Of a stretch of DNA of 64,000 nt, positions 52,301 to 58,300 are shown one piece after another. The stretch lies in assembly GCA_963669155.1 (NCBI GenBank), contig OZ022580.1, positions 16,545,636 to 16,609,635 on the forward strand. The letters are read 5' to 3'. How positions within the stretch are numbered: position 1 is the stretch's first letter; every line of letters starts with the position of its first letter. Source of the stretch: Arbacia lixula (lineage: Eukaryota; Echinodermata; Echinoidea; Arbacioida; Arbaciidae). A program made the translations under genes and the position numbers. The notes under the pieces were generated by a model. It was not told the DNA's origin and did no database searches. It saw nothing but the letters and a program-made list of their open reading frames with translations.

Positions 52301-55300
52301 ACCGTTATGCAACCAAATGTTGCCTTGCTGGTGAGGACGTGAGCGTATTTCAAAAGTTTATTTACGCACGCAAATTGTAGTTAGAGGTGTAGTCAGAGTA
52401 AGTGGTTCGAGCTTTTGAGGAACTTAAAAATTAGAAGTTACCAACATGACCAAAGGGATGATTCTGACCGTTATGCAACCGAATGGTGACGTGCAGGTGG
52501 GTGAGCATATTTCCTAATTTGGTTTTACATACACAAATCTTGGTTAGAGGCGTGCATTTACTAAAGCTCGTTAGGTGTTGGCTTATTAATTGTAAGTCAT
52601 CTAAACTTAATCATTGTATGGTGAGATCTATAGCTAAATTATTTTCATGTGTGTTTCATGCTCGGCATTGATCATAAAGCAGGAAACATGTTAAATATGA
52701 AATATGTTACATTATGCACTGCTCGTTATATTACATGATTCACAGGCCGCTATTGACATGATTGAGACAATCAGTATGCGCTTGAAATTTTCTGTTTGCT
52801 TACGTCACTTCTGAATACTGATAATCATATAAATGGGTCAGATGAACTATTAAAATTATGATTTGTACTTAAATTATCCAATTACCAATAATGTATAATA
52901 TACCTTCAACTTGTTCTTTTGGCACAAACAGATTCAATATGTACCTGAAGCTGACATATCTAGAGGTTTGATGCTATCTGTTTCTGCATCGAGCTCTTCC
53001 GACTTGACAACATCCAGTATCACTCTCGAGAACAGCGACGGGGGAATAGGCGAGAAAACCGATGTCCTCACTTCCGTACGAATCCCCACAGCGATCTTGT
53101 CTGTCCTGTCTTCTTCGCCTGGCTCGAGCAGCGTCCGTCTTATCTTGAGTGTGTTTTCCACGCCAGTTCTCTTCATATCACCGCTAGTTCGTAAAATCAA
53201 TGAGGACAATGGAGGCTTCAACCGATCGGCTAACACGCCGGTGGTGTTCCTCAGGGTCGGTGATGGGCAGGTCTCGGGGCTAACAGAGCTCATCAACTTC
53301 ACCTTCACTCCCATCGAGGTGAGCTGAACATAGGCTTCGAAATCGTTTCCTGTATATGTCTCGTGTGCAAAGGGGGGAGGGGTTATGAGGGATGGCAAAA
53401 AAAACAACATGTAAGTATTATTTTAACCTCTTCTATGCCATTCGAAATTTCATGGATAGCAATAACAGGCACGAATAATAGGGAACGGTTTATAATGTCC
53501 TCTTCCACCACCCATTTCGCCCTGGCCGTTCTTTGAAGTCACTAGTAAGGGTGTCACATTCTAAATGCACGCCAACACCACGTTTTGGTATTTGTGGTTG
53601 TCAAAAATAATTCTTTAAATAATCAACATTGATATGATAAGTAACGGTCCAGGGAAGCCGCATTTGCTTTTTTCCCTGTTTCCTCCTGCATTGGTTTTGT
53701 TTGATCTCCGATAGCTTTCGAGATTCCCTGCATGTGTGAGTCTTTAGCATTATCGTCTTATGTATATCCAATACCTTCTGAGATTCCCTGAATGTACACG
53801 ATAACGTCCAAGATGAAACGAATAATTACGTGTTGTGATTTAATATTAAAGTTTTCCTAGCATTTGGACCATTTGAGAGGGACTTATCCACGGGATGACA
53901 GTACTTTATTGAAGATGATCGATTATGATCATTGAAATATACTCACAAATTGTCTATACCAATGTGTAATTGCGCGAACACCAATAGATGTTCAACCCTG
54001 CTTTAGGTCTATGTATTTATTCATATCTATTTATTTATTTATTTATTATTATTTATTTATTAAGTCTTTTTTAAACAGGGTAGCCCCATCAGTGAGCTTG
54101 GCACTGTTCTCCCTGGGGGCCCTGTGTACAAATAACACAATAATATAGAGTAACATGAATAGATAAACAAATAGACACATAGATTACACAAACAAATGCT
54201 GTAAACCAAAAAGCAGCGTAGGTCATCTAGTAAGGAATATAACAAAAAGAAGAAGGCGAACCGATGCTTTCACATGCATGACACAAGCGAAACCTTGTAC
54301 ATTTTCTGACTAAAAATTATGTGATTGATACTAATATCGATGTGATTACTTTAGAAGAGCGTGTCATATGTCTTCAAATTAATATCAAATGTTTTGTTTG
54401 TTTGATAAAGTCTGGCCTGGGCTATCCTAGGTGTGTTTTCTGGGATGACGTCCAGAGTGATTGGTCTAACGAGGGCTGTAGATTAGTGTCCTCCACGGGA
54501 CTGACTCAGGACACCGCGACCACCTCGACAGTGTCTGGGTCGAGCAGTGAGACGGAAGAGAGAATCGTGTGTGGATGCAACCATCTCACAAACTTTGCTG
54601 TGCTAATGGTAGGTAGGAAATTGATATTTTAATGGGCATATACTGTACTGGGAACTAGACAAAAAAAAGTGTGATCGTGAGCAATTTTCTTACAAATGGT
54701 CTTAAATTTATGCATTGTCCATTTTAGAAACTTGCTGAAAGTTATTTGCCCTTAAATGGTCTACGTTGTATCACAAATCCTCAAAATGTTCGGCGCGAAA
54801 CATTTTGAGGATTTGTGATATTTTCTAAAAAGTTCCTAAAATGGATAATACCTGAATTTAAGACCATTGGCAAGAAGATTGCTCACGATAACCCTTTTAA
54901 AGGCTTCTTGTCTTCCCAATACAGCATATCCCCTTTAATGGTATCGGCTGAATGCAGTTGTTATGCTTTTCTTGTAAAAAGATGATATCTCACTTTAGCA
55001 CATTAGTCCCGTTGCTATGTCGGCCGAATAGGTCTCTTTCGTATTAAACAAGGCCGTCTAGTCTCCCTTTTGCTCTGAAAGATCATTACTTTAAATCGAT
55101 AAATTTGATCAGAGTACTTTACATGTTCACGTATTATTCATTTTAGAAACTTTTTAGAAAATATCACAAATCCTCAAAATGTTCGCGCCGAACATTTGAG
55201 GATTTGTGATATTTTTGAATCTAATGAATCTTATGAATTTAAGACCATTGGTAAGAAGATTGCTCACGATTACCCTATTAAAGGCTTCTTGTCTTCCAAG

Positions 55301-58300
55301 TACAGTATATTTCCTTTAATGGTATCGGCTGAATGCAGTTGTTATGCCTTTCTTGTAAAAATATGATATCTTACTTAGCACATAACTCCCTTTGCTTTGT
55401 CGGATGAATAGGTCTATTTCGTCTTAAACAAGGCCGTCTACATGGTCTAGTCGCCCTTTTGCTCTGAAAGATCATTATTTAAAATCGATAAATTTGATCA
55501 GAGTACATTACATGTTGGTTTTTACAGCTTAAAATATATCACCACCTGTTAGACTCAATGACCAACTGTTATTAGTACATGGTTTAACGTGGTAAGAATG
55601 TTCGTTCCCTCATAATTCCGGTGGAAGATTATTTCGTCAAAGCGGCCCTAGTAGGCTGCTTTAGATTTGTGGGAAAGTTGGTGGCGTTCAGGTCCAAATG
55701 ACGTCATTTTGAAGCATTGCGCATGCCCCAAAACTTGAGAGCGGGGTGCTCGTTTTCATGAAGCCAGCAAATCTCCAGTTTACGCTTTTTCGATGCAGGT
55801 ATTGGAAAGGAAACAAACCTTCAGGCATGCGCAAAGCATCACTATGACGTTTTTGGACCCGAACACCGTCCGCGTTTTCATAAAATATATACACGAATAT
55901 ACAAATTGTAATACCATGATGCATATCATAATGATATATTTCTGTTCATATATATATTTATTTATAAAATGTAATTGATTGATATCCAATGGAAGTTTTT
56001 TCCTCAAATTCGTCATGCTAAAGGATACCTACAACGACGTAAGGCCTCTTATACCCAAGGCGTATGGCACGGTGACGTATGTAGGGTGCGGAATATCCAT
56101 CGCCAACCTCGCCATTACTCTTCTGATTTATCTCTTCAAAAGGTAATATCCCTAATTAATTAGGAACACTAGTGATAGTTTTAAGAGGTCCATACGGCAT
56201 GCACAATCTGTCTTTTTTAGTGTTGTTTCAGAGTAGTGTTTCTGCAACACCGTGTGTGTGTATGTGTGTGTGTGTGTGTGTGCGCACACACACATTGTTG
56301 GGCAGGGAAAGTTGAACATTAAACAATACACATAATTTTTTAGCGCAAGCTCCTGCCTCATATTCTTCCCCTCCCATCCCCCGTTTGATAAACAAGGGCT
56401 TTCCGGGCTTACCATCTGAATGTACAATTAGATTCACACCATTATAGTTTTGACGATGAATGTATAATCATTTTAATTTATAAACAAAAATAGGGAAATG
56501 TGATCGTAAGCACTTATTTATATCGCGACACTTGTCGTGATGAAAATTAGCAACAATAAGCAGTTTCTTTTTTTTTCAGGCAGAAAATAAACTATACTCC
56601 TAAAATATGCCAAATTAGATTACTAATGTTAATAAGATATAACCAAATAAGCAAGTTCACCCTTTTCTCCATTTGCACCTGATTAATCATCATTTGTATT
56701 TCGACTCTTCCAGAGCATTAAGGAGAATCATGGCTAATCGGATATTCATCTGTCTGATTGGTACCTTGCTCTGTCTCTACGTGGCATTCGTCATCATGCT
56801 CGGCGTCGACATCTTCCACGACCACGCCGAGGTTGCGCTAGGTCCGTGTGGCTTGCTTGCGGCCCTTGTCCACTTCTCCATGCTGTCAGCCCTGGCCTGG
56901 ATGGACGTCGACGGGTTCTTTATGTACCTCACAATCGTCAGGGGATCCAACACAAACGTTGAGAATGTCATGGTGAAAGCTGGTCTGGTCGCCTGGGGTA
57001 GGTTGAAGCAACTGCAGACGGCACGATTTTGCCACAATTTTGCAATCATTAGGGCCTACGACTGCAAAAGTGACGTCACCCTCGTGCACATAACCGGGCT
57101 CTGAGTTTTCGTCAGTCGCAGAGTCGTTTGACTGATCATGCTCATTGGATCGTGTCCTGTACTGTGGCCTTAACATTATATAGTGTATATATAGTGTATA
57201 TAATGTATCAGGCTTATCCAGTGTGTTTCGGTGCGCATGTGTGTGTGTGTGTTCATCTACGTTTGCGCTTAAGTTAGTGTTAGCTAATGTGAAAATAAAA
57301 ACGCAGCCTACAATGAATAAGTTTTTGAAAAACGAAACGACTTATTAGAATTGTTAAAGAAGTTATGTCGTATAACTCATGTCCATTGTTTTAGTTCTTG
57401 GGAGTCTGTACCCTTATATATACTGTAGGTATCCTGTTTTCTTTTAATGTCTATGTAGTTTTATTTCAGTATGTCGTTGGCCAGTGGTTTTCCATCTCAG
57501 TGCTATATTTATTTATATGGTCTCTACTCAAGAGCAGTCTTCGTAAGTTAAAGGACTACCCTGTTGGCATGAAGCTCAAACATTACTTTTTTTCCTTTTA
57601 GGTCTTCCTGCCGTCATTGTTGTACTAACAGGAGCTATCGCTAGAGACATGTACGCTTATGATGATGTGTAAGTTCTTGTTATTTATTCGTATAATTGAG
57701 GCCAGAAGTTTGCATACACCCAGAAAATTCAAAGAAAAGTTGACACTTGCCAAACATCATACAATTTGCTGTATCTTGTCAAATGTTTGCGCCATCATGA
57801 CGAATTTGATATCAAACAAATGAGTATGTCACGCCCCTTCATCACATTGCTTTGTCATCAGGATCTGAAAAATATTTAGGTTTCATTCCCCCCCCCCCCA
57901 AAAAAAAAAAAAAAAAAAAAAAAAATGATATTTTCGACAAATTGAAAATAAAAACTTGACAGAAACATCTAATATTTTAATAAGTTACTTCTCAACACAA
58001 ACATTTCAGATTACACTTTTTTGTTCAGTGGTGACATATCATGATAGAGAATGTAATATCAATCATAGATTTGACATTTATAGATTTGTATGAACCGGTG
58101 TTTAAAAATATAATAGCAAACAACAGAATACATTTGACACGAATATTACATTTTTTCTTCAAAGAAAATTCCATCTGAAATATAATTTAATCCAAATAGT
58201 ATTCCAATCATGTGAAAGGGCTTAATACGTTCTTTCCTTTGATATCGAATTCGTCATGGTAGGAGTTATATTTCCGTAAATTTTACGATGTTTGGCAAGC

